Part shown: positions 20,142 to 31,233 of the stretch, one piece after another
Position numbering within the stretch: position 1 is the first letter of the stretch
How the letters are laid out: each line of letters begins with the position of its first letter
Origin: Pelomyxa schiedti
Lineage: Eukaryota; Evosea; Pelobiontida; Pelomyxidae
DNA length: 57,702 nucleotides
NCBI GenBank assembly: GCA_020536535.1
Contig: JAHLWZ010000451.1
Span: 785 to 58,486, forward strand
Direction of reading: 5' to 3'
The notes under the pieces: model-generated
Database searches by the model: none
Seen by the model: only the letters and a program-made list of their open reading frames with translations
Told to the model about the DNA's origin: nothing
Position numbers and translations under genes: made by a program

Positions 20142-21740
20142 TGGGAAACGCCACAGGAGGCAACAGCGACGAGCATCCGCCGGCACAAGAAGACGAGGAA
20201 TACACCTCGTCCAATGCCGTCAAGGGTCCACCAGACCCACCCAGCGTCGTCAACAACTCGCAGTTCTTCACGATACGTGACCAACTCGTTGCGATGGCGA
20301 CGAGCAAACACCGGCGAGCGGGGGCGGGGAGCCGGATGGGGGCACTCCTGGACGACGCGGCGATGGCGGGCATCGCGTGGATGCTGGTGCGCATGCAACC
20401 GCACGTGCCCGTGATCATGGAGCCCCGCATGAAGGACAGGCTCTACACCGCCGCCGTCGTCGTGGCTCCCAACGGCAACGCCCGCGCTGTGGCTCTCGAG
20501 GGTGCCTTCTCCGACGACGCCGTTGGTACTTGTGGGTCCCAGAGGGTGCTGTTTGCGACGCAGGAGGGCGATAAAAGGTACTTGGACGCCAGTGTCTGGG
20601 ACGCAATTGTGGGCGGTGCTCCAGTGGATAAATTCAGGCTGGATGCAGGCGACGGCATGGAATTTACAAAAACGTCGGGGAGAAAGTGCAATGAGAAATG
20701 GTTTGTGATACTGGCTGATCGGCGCAGAGTTCGGAAAAAGTGATGTGCCTTTCAGACTCTCACTTCTCTCTTCGCTTCTTTTTTTTTTTCAACAAGATGG
20801 GAATTGACTGATATTCATTTGGAAATGTAGTTCATGTTTGCATGCGTGGTTACTGCGTAAGGGCCATTTCCACAATGTCATAGACTTAGAGGCAATGATA
20901 CCTGCTTGTTGTAAAGATTACACCATTCTGCAGTTTGACTTCACCTTTTGTGAGCCTAGTATCAAGTTGTCTCGACAGTTCTAAAACGGTAGCGTCTCAT
21001 AATTTTTTCCCTCCCTGCAGCTGCGGGGACGAGCTGTCCATTTTACTTGGAGTTTGGCCCCGAAGTGGAAACACCGAGGACCCTCACTCCAACGCTATTA
21101 CTATACACATTCTTCACTTTGACTTGTCGAAACCTTCATCTGCACCAACCCACATCTCTTTTCCAGGTGTGCTTCTCACGGTCAGTCCCCCACATATTCC
21201 AAACGCTTTAACCAAAAATCAGGTGCTCCGCCCTCGCGGCTTTGCTTTCTCTGGGGTGGGCGACTCATTCTACACAAGGACCATAATAATACTGCTAAGA
21301 GGCGCGGCCTAATACTCACAGACACCGGCACTGGAATCCGTCTATGCCGCGTCCGCGAGCTCCAGTCCAGGGGCACCTCAATCTATGCGGTGAGCGAGAC
21401 ACACCTCATGCAGCACAACCACTCCACCGACGAGTGTGTCCTGTGGGCCTTTGGACAGCCCGACCAGCAGCTGGCTTATGGTTATGATCCTACATCGCTG
21501 ATGTACCTGCAGATACCAACCAAAACCAGTTTAACAGTGCCACACTTGGCTCTGAGGGGTGGACTCTCAGACACTGTCCCGTGTACCGGGATTGGGGGAG
21601 GATATTTCGTTACAGTGAGAGGGGAGTACTCCCCCTGTTTGGATGTGCACAATGCCTACACCACCGCAACTGTAACTGACACACTAACATCTTCCTCATC
21701 TCTGCTCCTGGGGTCGTTGCGCCTCCAGTGGTGGATGTGA
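20142..21740 (+). CDS. Orphan family A protein, copy A2
   Basis: Same architecture as A1. It begins MGNATGGNSDEHPPAQEDEE, followed by the near-identical module (20264-20557), then GRKCNEKWFVILADR. The downstream exons give CLHAWLLRKGHFHNV, CGDELSILLGVWPRSGN, ITIHILHFDLSKPSSAPTHI, LCFLWGGRLILHKDHNN, CVLWAFGQPDQQLAYGY and GIGGGYFVTVRGEYSPCLDV. The reading frame stays intact across inferred introns, so the gene looks functional. It ends SLRLQWWM with the stop codon overlapping an AATAAA signal. The 489 bp after it (21741-22229) hold no gene that I can see. Confidence 0.7.
20264..20557 (+). repeat. Homogenised GC-rich block, copy in A2
   Basis: Counterpart of 16027-16320 and 27259-27552. It carries a few more substitutions at its 5' and 3' edges than the other two, while its middle is identical except for scattered bases. 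Confidence 0.85.
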
Positions 21741-21745
21741 ATAAA
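21740..21745 (+). terminator. Poly(A) signal overlapping the A2 stop codon
   Basis: AATAAA begins on the last base of the TGA stop, implying a very short 3' UTR. Confidence 0.55.
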
Positions 21746-22229
21746 AAAAAAAAACTCCAAAATTCTTGGTGTTGTTGAGGTTCCAGAGTCAAAGGACAAA
21801 CAACACAGCTGAATTGTCATGAGGAAAAACCTGACTCGAGGTAGTTGGAGTGATGGGCGACGGATTCATGAGGACAACATCGTTTATCTTGCCGTATTCT
21901 GTTGAGCTCGTGGGAAACAAGTGTAACTGTCGACTACTGTAAGATAGTGGTCTGAGTGAGGGATGTTGAGGACTGAACAAACATGTTTTTCTCATATCTT
22001 AGGTTGGCTTCACTATTAAGGTGAGTCGGTTCGGTGGTAGCTGTTAGCATGAACTAGCTGGTTCCTGTAAGTGGCCATAATTAGAGGGCGAACTTGGAAT
22101 CGCTCGACAGAGTCTTTGAGGAATCCTATGGACCGGCACCCGAACAACTTGCCCTCACAGTATTCCGGCATAATGAGGATTTCTCCAAGGGTCTGGGCAC
22201 AATCTAGAAGAAACTAGTCTCTGATCAAG

Positions 22230-23735
22230 ATGGCTGACGACGCGCCACGAGAGGTTTTTCGTAAATATGAGAACCTAGTTAGAATTAGAGGTTCGTATGG
22301 CCTCATGTGGCAAGTAGTCTTCAGATTTGTTTGATGGGAGCACCGACACTCGAAGGGACTGGAAAAATCAACTTTGAGGAGATGCCTTATCAAACGAGTA
22401 CCTGACGTTTTCAAAGACGAACAATCGACAATGAAAGCGTACCGAGAGCTTCACATTTTGTTGCATTTGGGAAAACACGAAAATATTGTGGCTCTCGTTG
22501 ACTTCTTGTTTGTACGCACGCTTGTTTGTCCATCCGAACACGGAATGGTCTCACAACACCTTTTTAAGGCCAAAAACAGTGGGCACCTGTTTGTCATTTA
22601 TGAATTCATTGATACAGATCTGCACCAACTGATAAGGGCTGGAATCCTGGAACCTGTCCACAAGCAGGTGAGAGGCTCAATGTGTGATTGATTCGTTGTT
22701 CTGACACGGTTCTTGCAAGTATATTGTGTACCAAATTCTCAAAGCCTTGTTATGGATTCATTCTTCCGGACTGATTCACTTGTAAGTGTAACCTTTGTCC
22801 ACTGTGACTTAATCGTGTTTAGTCGAATCAAACCAAGCAACATACTCGTCACCGAAGACTGCACAGTTAAGGTTTGCTCCCTTCTAGTGTGAAAGGGGTT
22901 TTTTCCCGGTTTAGCCCTTATGACGAACCCTGTGCATCATTTGGTTGAACCATTCGCATGGCGAGTGGGTGTATCAGGAATGCTCAGGAGACACTTTTTC
23001 GCCATAAAGGGTTAAGATCTAATTGCCAACAGCTATGTGCCTTTGATAACACTCAGGGTATTGGCATGAGGAAGCCACCTGACAATGGTAAGTGAGTGGG
23101 TAATCACTGGCAACTTTTCTTTTTTACAGGTCTCTATGGTATCCGGTGGTACACCGCCCCTGAAGTATTTCTTGGCTGTTCTAAAGTTACACCCGGTATT
23201 GATTTATGGAGTGTTGGGTGAGCCAATATTTATCCATCACCTGTCACTCACAACCACAAAAAAACAGGTGCATCCTTGCAGAAATGGAGACTCACAAGCC
23301 CATGTTTCCCGGAAATTCCACACTTGACACCCTTGAAAGAATAATCTCTTTCACTGGGCCACCATCACCAGAGGACAAAGATGCAATGCAAAGTCCATTT
23401 TCAGACCAAATTTTGGAGTCGCTGTCTCCAAGGACAAATGATTGGGCAGATCTGATGAAGTCCTGCACCCCTGATGCCATGGACCTTCTCCGTTGGTTGC
23501 TTGTCCTCAATCCTTTCAAGAGACCATCAGCCAACGAGGTTTTTTCCAGTTCTTCTCTCCATTTCTCACACACCTTTTTCCACAGGCATTGTCACACCCG
23601 TTTCTCTCACAGTTCCACGACTCTGATGTTGATGTGCCAATTTACAACTTCCAAACGTTCCACCAATACCCCTCAACAACTCCCACAAATCCGCAAGAAT
23701 TCCTCCATGCGCTCCCCCCCAACGACCAGCATTAA
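22230..23735 (+). CDS. MAPK15/ERK7-like pseudokinase, copy K1
   Basis: Related to MAPK15 (ERK7/8): VIYEFIDTDLHQLIRAGILE, PVHKQ, then YIVYQILKALLWIHSSGLIH, IRWYTAPEVFLG, DLWSVG spliced to CILAEM, DLLRWLLVLNPFKRPSA and SHPFLSQFHD. Key residues are changed: the glycine loop reads RIRGSYG; HRDLKPSN reads HFRIKPSN (codons split by the intron 22782-22822); DFG reads AFD (exon from 23033); and the TEY activation motif is replaced by NGL. The VAIK lysine (CLIKRV) and the alpha-C glutamate (YREL) are kept. An insert of about 20 residues follows FLFVR. The frame is otherwise open across seven or so introns, so it looks like a maintained pseudokinase rather than a decayed gene. First intron 22314-22355. 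Confidence 0.8.
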
Positions 23736-23830
23736 GAGCTACATGCTTACCGACAATATGCGTTTCAAAAACAACTCTGCAATTTCTCTTCTCCATCCTG
23801 CTGTTTCCAAGGAAATCAGTCAACGGCAAG

Positions 23831-25183
23831 ATGCAGGGCATGCCGGTGTTCCCGGATCTCCCGCCCGTGGCAGTGTCCTCCTCGCCATCGGCGATCCGCG
23901 CGGTGCTCCAGTTCGTTGCCCTTATGACGTCGTCGCACGCACGGTGCGGCGCATGCAGCCCCGCGCGCCACGCCTGCTGCCTCTCCCCGCTAGCGCGCCA
24001 CATATGGCGCAAGTGGGTCGTCGGCACCTCCGCGGTGATATCCCTGGTCGTGGAGCGCCGGCGCGACCCGATATACGAAATGTCCCTGGTGTCTCAGGCG
24101 GTGCCGTTCAGCGTGTCCAGAGCCACGCTGGGCATCACCCGCGACTTGAACACGGGCTGGAACAGCGACCAGTGGGTGGCCCCCGACGTGGCGGCAGAGA
24201 GGGGCAGCGGGGGCGGCTCGCGGCGCCTCGCCTCGCTCCGTCTCAAGAGGGAGAGGAGGGAAACGACGGGGGACGGCGACGGGAGATCCTACGGCGGGGG
24301 TGGCGCCGAGATCGGAGAAGGAGGGGGAGCGCGTGAGCACGGGGGCGACCGCGCTCTGCTGATTTGCAGGGAGGGAGTTTTGTGCGAGGCAGTAAACACC
24401 AAGTGGTGGGTCACCTGCGAGGTCGGGAGGGGAGGAACGGGTTCCGGCAAAAAGGTCACTCTGGCTGTTACTTGCATCCAGGGATACACTTCCTACCAGG
24501 TGCCAGCAGCAAGCGTTGATACTTTGGCTGGGATTGATGTTCCTTGGGACATTCCTGAGGAATGTCCAACAAGCCTATTCTTGGATAATGTTGTTTCAGA
24601 TGAGGCACTGTTTGCTTTCTGTTGCCATGCCACCAAGATGATTTCCCTGACACTGTTTGATGTACGTAAAACCTACGAATCTAGGAGAATTGCAGTGTTG
24701 GTGCAGACGTCAACGGGAACAAATCAGGTGCAATCAGCCTCACTTGGTTTTGGGCCATTCAAAGTTCCTGTTGCATTGGTTTTGAGGAGGAAGAAGACTG
24801 ATGGCCATGTTGTTTTCATTGTGAAGCCTGCAGATGGTAATGTCTTTCAAGTTGAGTCCACGACAGGTGTGGCAAAACTGCTGTCTACTCGTTGCTCTGA
24901 TCTGTCACAGCTGAATGATTACATGTTCTGCATGGCCTATGGCAATGAAAAGTCTTTTGAATTGTGGGACTGCCATAGTACAGACAAGCCAGTGAGGTGC
25001 ATCCAACCAAGCAGTGACAACTTTGACCAGGTCATTGCTGGTTGTGGGTTCTTGTTTGCAGTTACAAAAAGAGACAGGAAGATCCAGGTTATTGATGCTT
25101 CATCAGGGCTGGCTGTGATAGCTTTAGAAGTGTTATTTACCTCTGAATTCTTCATCAACCAACAGTACTCCTTCTTCTCATGA
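23831..25183 (+). CDS. Orphan family B protein, copy B2
   Basis: Single exon, 450 residues, related to B1 along its length. Module: LQFVALMTSSHARCGACSP, then LARHIWRKWVVGTS. Then VSRATLGITRDL (B1 has VSEATLAVVPRE), a Gly/Arg/Glu-rich insert near residues 125-175, and CEAVNTKWWVTCEV. The C-terminal strands are SDEALFAFCCHATKM, MAYGNEKSFELWDCHS and GCGFLFAVTKRDRKIQVIDA, with a WD-like rhythm but no classical WD signature. It lies between the two pseudokinases. It starts only 96 bp after the stop of K1. GC content is high in the first 500 bp and drops afterwards, as in family A. Confidence 0.7.
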   Translation: MQGMPVFPDLPPVAVSSSPSAIRAVLQFVALMTSSHARCGACSPARHACCLSPLARHIWRKWVVGTSAVISLVVERRRDPIYEMSLVSQAVPFSVSRATLGITRDLNTGWNSDQWVAPDVAAERGSGGGSRRLASLRLKRERRETTGDGDGRSYGGGGAEIGEGGGAREHGGDRALLICREGVLCEAVNTKWWVTCEVGRGGTGSGKKVTLAVTCIQGYTSYQVPAASVDTLAGIDVPWDIPEECPTSLFLDNVVSDEALFAFCCHATKMISLTLFDVRKTYESRRIAVLVQTSTGTNQVQSASLGFGPFKVPVALVLRRKKTDGHVVFIVKPADGNVFQVESTTGVAKLLSTRCSDLSQLNDYMFCMAYGNEKSFELWDCHSTDKPVRCIQPSSDNFDQVIAGCGFLFAVTKRDRKIQVIDASSGLAVIALEVLFTSEFFINQQYSFFS

Positions 25184-25282
25184 CTAACAACACAAACCGA
25201 TTTTGGGTACCCAACAAGTAAAGTTAGCACTGCCGCATTTCTTCCCATCACTTTTTATTATTCCAAAAGTGCAGTTGATCCG

Positions 25283-26926
25283 ATGGTCGACGAACCGGTG
25301 CCACCGGAGGTTTTGGATAAATACAACCTCGTACAGAGAATGAGGAACTCGTACATCGTCACGTGGCAAGTAGTCTCGATGTGTTCACACGCTGTGACTT
25401 TATAATTGATGTGTGTCTGGGAGAAACACAACCAAGGGAACGGAAAAGGCGACTTCGAGGAGATGCTTCATAAAGCGGGTGATTGACATTTTCCAAGATA
25501 AGAATACAACGATGGAGTATTGTAGAGAGCTTCACGTTTTGTTGCATTTGGGGAAACACGAAAATATTGTGGATCTCATTGACTTCTTGTTTGTACGCAT
25601 GCTTGTTTGTCGTTCCCGCCATGAAATAGGCTCACAACACCTTTTTAAGGCCAAAAACAGTGGGCACTTGTTTGTAATTTATGAATTCATTGAGTACGAT
25701 CTTTATCAAGTGATAAGGGCTGGAATCCTGGAACCTGTTCACAAGCAGGTGAGAGCCCAAATGAGTGATTGAATGATTCGTTTTGCTGACACGGTTCTTG
25801 CAAGTATATTGTGTACCAAATTCTCAAAGCATTGTCGTGGATTCATTCTGCAGGATTGATTCACTGGTAAGTATAGACATGATTGACTCTGAAGTCTCTG
25901 ACTTGAACTAAGTCAAATCAAGCCAAGTAATGTTCTCATCATTGAAGACTGTTCAATTAAGGTTCGCACACCTATCTTTTTTTCCCATTTTAGCCCTTAT
26001 GGCAAAGCCTGTGGTATCGCTTGCTCAAATATTCCCCACAACATGTCGCATGGCAAATGAGGGAGTATTGGCGATACCTCACAATACTATAAAGGGTTAA
26101 AATCTAAATGCCAAAAGCTGTGTGGCTTTGATCGTGCTGAAGGCATTGGAATACAACAGCCACCTGGACTCACTGGTAAGTGGTAAACGATGGAAATACC
26201 TCCCCTTTATTCCAGATATCTGTTGTACCCGGTGGTACACCGCCCCTGAAGTATTTCTTGGCTGCTCTAGAGTTACACCCAGTTATGATTTATGGAGTGT
26301 TGGGTGAGCCAATATTTATCCATCACCTGTCACTCACAACCAACACACACAAAAAAAAAAACAGGTGCATTCTTGCGGAGATGGTGACTCAAAAGCCCAT
26401 TTTTCCCGGAAATTCCACGCTTAACACCCTTGAAAGAATAATCTCTTTCACTGGGCCACCATCACCAGAGGACCAAGATGCAATGCAAAGTCCATTTGCA
26501 GGCATGCCCTCTCGCTTTTCACCACTGAGAGTCTCATTGATTGTTATTTCAGGCCACGTCTTGGAGTCGCTGGCTCGAAGGAAAAATGATTGGGCAGATC
26601 TCATCAAGTCATGCACCCCTGATGCCATGGACCTTCTCCGTTGGTTGCTTGTCCTCAATCCTTTCAAGAGACCATCAGCCAACGAGGTTTTTCCTTTCAG
26701 TTCTTCCCTTTTTCACTGACACCAAAGTGAGGCATTGTCACACCCGTTTCTCTCGCAGTTCCACGACTCTGATGTTGATGTGCCAATTTACAACTTCCAA
26801 ACATTCCACCAATACCCCTCAACAACTCCCACAAATCCGCAAGAATTCCTCCGTGCACTTTCACCACCCAACACCCACAATGCAACAATGAATGCAAGCT
26901 CCTCCTATCAACAACACTCTTTCTGA
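25283..26926 (+). CDS. MAPK15/ERK7-like pseudokinase, copy K2
   Basis: Tandem paralogue of K1, matching it exon by exon and even in parts of introns. Motifs: VIYEFIEYDLYQVIRAGILE, TRWYTAPEVFLG, CILAEMVTQKPIFPGN, DLLRWLLVLNPFKRPSA and SHPFLSQFHD. Losses are of the same kind but with different residues: the glycine loop is gone (RMRNSYI), HRD became HCQ (split by the intron 25867-25912), DFG became GFD (exon from 26118), and TEY became TDI in the frame LTDICCTRWYTAPE. The VAIK-type lysine (CFIKRV) and the alpha-C glutamate (CREL) remain. The tail is Pro/Thr/Asn-rich (NFQTFHQYPSTTPTNPQEFL). Independent substitutions in both copies at the same catalytic sites argue that the ancestor was already inactive. 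Confidence 0.8.
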
Positions 26927-27180
26927 TTCAAAGTGTGAAGAACATCAAATTTTCACCTGTTGAAACCTCCATTCCAGCACCTCGTTAACGTCACTCTTTG
27001 CACAGCATGGAACTTGAAAAACGAAAAGAAAGAAAATTTGTGTTCTGAAATGTGTATGTCACTCTGCTTGAGCTGTCGTTTTTCTTTTGATTCAGAAGGA
27101 CTTCAAACATGGCACTCCCCAAACACTCAGTGGTTCAGTGGAGGAACCCGCACTCCGAAGGTTTGTGATATTCCATAAAA

Positions 27181-28817
27181 ATGGGCAACCGCATAACGGC
27201 CGAGCCGACACCCACAACGAGCGCGGTAGCGAAAAAAGCTCCCAACGAAGTCGGAGAGTTCTTCACGATTCGAGACCAACTGGTCGCGATGGCGACGAGC
27301 AAACACCGGCGAGCGGGGGCGGGGAGCAGGATGGGGGCACTCCTGGACGACGCGGCGATGGCGGGCATCGCGTGGATGCTGGTGCGCATGCAACCGCACG
27401 TGCCCGTGCTCATGGAGCCCCGCATGAAGGACAGGCTCTACACCGCCGCCGTCGTCGTGGCTCCCAACGGCAACGCCCGCGCTGTGGCTCTCGAGGGTGC
27501 CTTCTCCGACGACGCCGTCGGCACTTGTGGGTCTCAGAGGGTGCTGTTTGCGTCTTTGGCAGGGGAGAGGAGGTACGCGGACGTGGGGGTGTGGGATGCA
27601 GTTGTGGGAGGGGCTCCAGTGGCGAAATACAGGCTGGATGCTGGTGAGGGGATGAAATTGTTTCCAAACCAGGGAAGATGCTGTAATCACAGGTGGTTGG
27701 TGTGGGCATCATCAAGGGTTGGAAGAGGTGCGAAAATGTGAGTGTGGATTTTTTATTTTTTTTTTTGGCTTTTTGGTTTTCGCCCTTCTTTGTGTCTGGA
27801 TTCATTTCTTTGTTGTCGGAGTGTTAGTTCTTATGTGGTACAGTTTAGTAAACTCCTTGTATTTGTTGGAGCATTTAACCCATTTTACAGTTTTGAGTGT
27901 TCCTTGCATGTGTGGTCACTCAAAACGAGCCATGTGCGCAGCATAACAGAGTTTATCGAATTTCTTCCTCCATCTTGTCATAATGCTTGTTCTATGACTT
28001 TTGAATGGACAACATCAAACTCTGCAATCAAGTTTCCTTCCAGAGTTCCTCCTGTCATATTCACGTGTTCCTTCCAACTCACAGTTACGGGGACGAAATG
28101 ACTATTGTAATGGGAACTGGGGTTCCTGATGGCAATACAGATTGTGCAATTCACCTTTTTCGCATGGACCTGTCCAGACCTACATCTATTGCACGACCGG
28201 CCTACATTACTTTCACAGGTAATTTGCCCTCCTGTGGCACCCTATACAAGGCTAATACTAAGCCCCTACCCCCAACTCTCCACCTTCAAGGCCAAACAAC
28301 ATCACCGATGTCATACTTTCTATGCGGAGGCAAGTTCCTCCTGCACCATGATGCGTCTGCCAAGCGACCGTATGTTCTCACCAACGTTCACACCGGCCAG
28401 ACCATCCTAGAACTCCCCAACATTTCTACCCCCGGTTGCACCCTCTACCAAACCAGCGAGACCCACTTGTTGTATCAGCCCGCAGGTTGTGCCGTACTGC
28501 TTGATTTATGGGCCATAGATACCATCAGCCACAACAATAACGCAACCAAACAACAAGAACCAGAGCCAGAGACACAATCACCAGCACACGCGATACTAGA
28601 GAATTCCATAGTCATACGGACCAGGTTACCAACCGCAGAGGACCTTGTGATAGGGCATGGGGTTGGAGGAGGCTACTTTGTGGTTGTTGGGGGTGGGGTT
28701 TCAGACAGATACTGCGAGGTTTACAACCCAGGAACGAGGTTCCCGTTTCTTCAAAAACTGGAGTCGACTCCTTCCTTGTGCCTTGGGAGGCTCTGCCTCC
28801 CCAGGTACGTGTGGTGA
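27181..28817 (+). CDS. Orphan family A protein, copy A3
   Basis: Third family A gene, begins MGNRITAEPTPTTSAVAKKA followed by the near-identical module (27259-27552), then GRCCNHRWLVWASSR. Downstream: CSLHVWSLKTSHV, GDEMTIVMGTGVPDGN, CAIHLFRMDLSRPTS, YFLCGGKFLLHHDASAK, AVLLDLWAID and GHGVGGGYFVVVGGG. The C-terminal half has diverged strongly from A1 and A2 (extra Gln/Glu/Pro-rich insert around 28545-28585), in contrast with the module. The first splice acceptor after the module could not be fixed with certainty. The 254 bp before the start (26927-27180) hold no gene. Confidence 0.7.
27259..27552 (+). repeat. Homogenised GC-rich block, copy in A3
   Basis: Counterpart of 16027-16320 and 20264-20557, nearly identical to the former. 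Confidence 0.85.
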
Positions 28818-28963
28818 CACCTCCCATTCACATTGTCTGTCTATTTGTCCTATTTGACTACAATGGAAATGTGTCATGTATTCTTTTTTTTTTTTTGCCC
28901 AAGACCAAGTGACTTCTTGAAATTTCACAATCAATAATTGTGATCATTGATTGGGGGAGTTGG

Positions 28964-31192
28964 ATGAAGGTAGATCGGAGGGTGATTGTCTCGTGGGGAC
29001 TGTGGCTCGTATGGCTGCCGTTGACGTCGTTTTTTGCTGTTTGGGTTGGCGGCAGAGTAAGGCTTTTTTTTCCCTTTTAGAAGTTTGGTTTGGCTGTTAC
29101 TTTTTGGATTAAAGAGAATAGCTTCCTGTGAATTATAGCTTGACTTTGATGTATTACTGCTGCTTGAGGTTTATGAGGCACCCTTTGAACAACAGACGTT
29201 ATTTGACATTACCTCTGTTAATACTATTTGTGTGGTTCGGCTTCCTGGCTGGGTTCTGGGGAATGATGCCCTTATCCTCTGGAGTTGCTCTAGTCATCAT
29301 TTTCGCTGTAACTTCGGAATTTCCTATCTCTATTTGTTACACTTGGTGCTAGATAACAATATGGATGTTAATACCAGTAGCATTCGACACGTTACTGTGT
29401 TTCACCAATGTAAGGAGAACGATACTCATCTATGTGTTCCCAATTACATGCACCGTGTTCATGGATGTGTATATTTTGGCCAACCCCTACGGGACAATAG
29501 GTTTTTTTTTGGTCAATTGATCTCATGACTTTCCCCTTTAAGACATGCCTGGGGCAGAAATAGCTACTCAACTAATGGTTCTGCAATTACTTTCTTTGTT
29601 TGGCATACCTGGCCTTATATTCTTTACAACCTGGATCTCTTCATTTATGGTCTCTGTACCTTTCTTATGGTTGGCTCATTTTCTCATATTGTTCACGTCT
29701 CATTTGGGAAAGGACATCAAAAGAAAAAGAAAAAAATCCCAAAATACAGAATCGAAAAGTACACCTCTCTTTGATTGCTCTCTTTACTGTTGGGGTTTGT
29801 AGAATTTTACCCCTTTATATTTCTCATCTTCATAGCTGTATTTTTTCTCTGGGGTAGCCATGATAAGTGATCCAGTCAATAGTGCTTATAATCCACCAGC
29901 AAATGTACGATTGGGTGCTGTGCTCATTGACGACTTTGAGAACCACCCTGCTGACTGGGTAAATCAATCTTTTGCAGTAAGTAAAAACGCTGCTGATGCA
30001 GGTTTGTGATCTTTTTCTTCCGGCAAGCAACTAATGTGGGAATAAGGGGCTAAAATAGTAATGTGGAGTGAGTGGGGGGTTCTTGTCAATACCTACCCGG
30101 GAGACCCACTTGACACCACCAATTGCACTACAGGCTATTGCGATTTGCTAGCAAGAAGCCAAGAACTTGCGATATCCAGCAACATATGGTTTGCTCCATG
30201 TTTCATCCTTGAGGTTTACGAAACTGAAAGCACCAACTCAACCTGGGTGAGTTTTCCCATTCTTGTGCTTTTTCCACTAAAAAAACAAAGCTTTCTTCAA
30301 CAAATCGGATACACATATTTTCACCAAATGGCACTATGGTTTTAGATTACACAAAGACATACCCTGTATGGGGGGCAGAGGTTCTTTCCCTTCCCATGGA
30401 CCTGACTGCAAGAACTGACTTCCGATAGGATTTCATTACCCCAGGAGATGGGCACATCAGTTATGTAGACACTCCATACGGTAGAATAGCAGCTGTTGTG
30501 TGCGCTGATGCAGGCTACCCAACGTTAATACAGCAGGCTGGTTGGAATTTTTACTCCCAACTCAAAAAGTTACGTCTATAAAAGGCCGGGATAAAGTGGA
30601 TATCATGCTTGTTCCTTCGGAGGACTGGCAATCAATATACCGGCTCACAACGCGATTAATGATGTTCAGAGCTGTAGAAAATGGTATGGTTCAGGTAGGA
30701 CCTTTCAAACTTGAGCCATCTAACCTGATTATCAAGGTTCGTGCCACCATTAGGGGCAGGTCTCAAGCAGTGGACCCAAGGGGAAATTTGCTTCTTGATT
30801 ACAGTTTTTTTTCCTTCTTTCCTCGTGTTATATGTTGACCACATTCCAAATTAGACTTCTTTGAGTATCCTGGAAGCTTTACATGTGACGGAACAGACAC
30901 CTGCAGACCAATACACTTCATTTTGACCGATATTCCAACCAATGCACATCGGTTAATCCATCAGTAAACACTTTGACTTTAACCCTTCCCAAACACTAGG
31001 TTTACACTATATCCCTGGCTGTTTGATATCCCAACTTACCTGTGCTATGTCGTTTTCCTCTTTTGCCTCATTTTCATTGCACCCTGGGAGAAGTGGAAAT
31101 GTGTCATCTCAGCAAACATTCACGCACTTGTCAAAGCAACTATTTTGGAAACGCCCCCCGCCGGTCTCCTCATGGACAACACATCTGATTAA
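28964..31192 (+). CDS. Membrane-bound carbon-nitrogen hydrolase, apolipoprotein N-acyltransferase-like layout
   Basis: The N-terminal half is a set of hydrophobic segments (WGLWLVWLPLTSFFAVWVGG; LTLPLLILFVWFGFLAGFWG; LIYVFPITCTVFMDVYILAN; QLLSLFGIPGLIFFTTWISS; FYPFIFLIFIAVFFLW). A nitrilase-fold domain follows: VRLGAVLIDDFENHPADW, KIVMWSEWGVL (catalytic Glu), DYTKTYPVWGAE (catalytic Lys), GRIAAVVCADAGYPTLIQQ (catalytic Cys), DIMLVPSEDW and MFRAVENGMVQVRATIRG. A C-terminal membrane segment reads LCYVVFLFCLIFIAPWEKW. The layout (multi-span membrane domain, nitrilase domain, last TM) is that of bacterial Lnt, which acylates lipoproteins; the substrate here is unknown. Many 40-60 nt introns; joins in 29100-29550 are approximate. 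The next gene starts 42 bp downstream. Confidence 0.75.
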
Positions 31193-31233
31193 AAAAATTC
31201 AACCAGATTTTGATCATCAAAATAGAATAAACA

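Noticed and set aside
22230-26926. The two kinases as decayed pseudogenes
   Set aside because: Both keep open frames through many introns, conserved C-lobes and tails; only catalytic residues are changed, so pseudokinases fit better.
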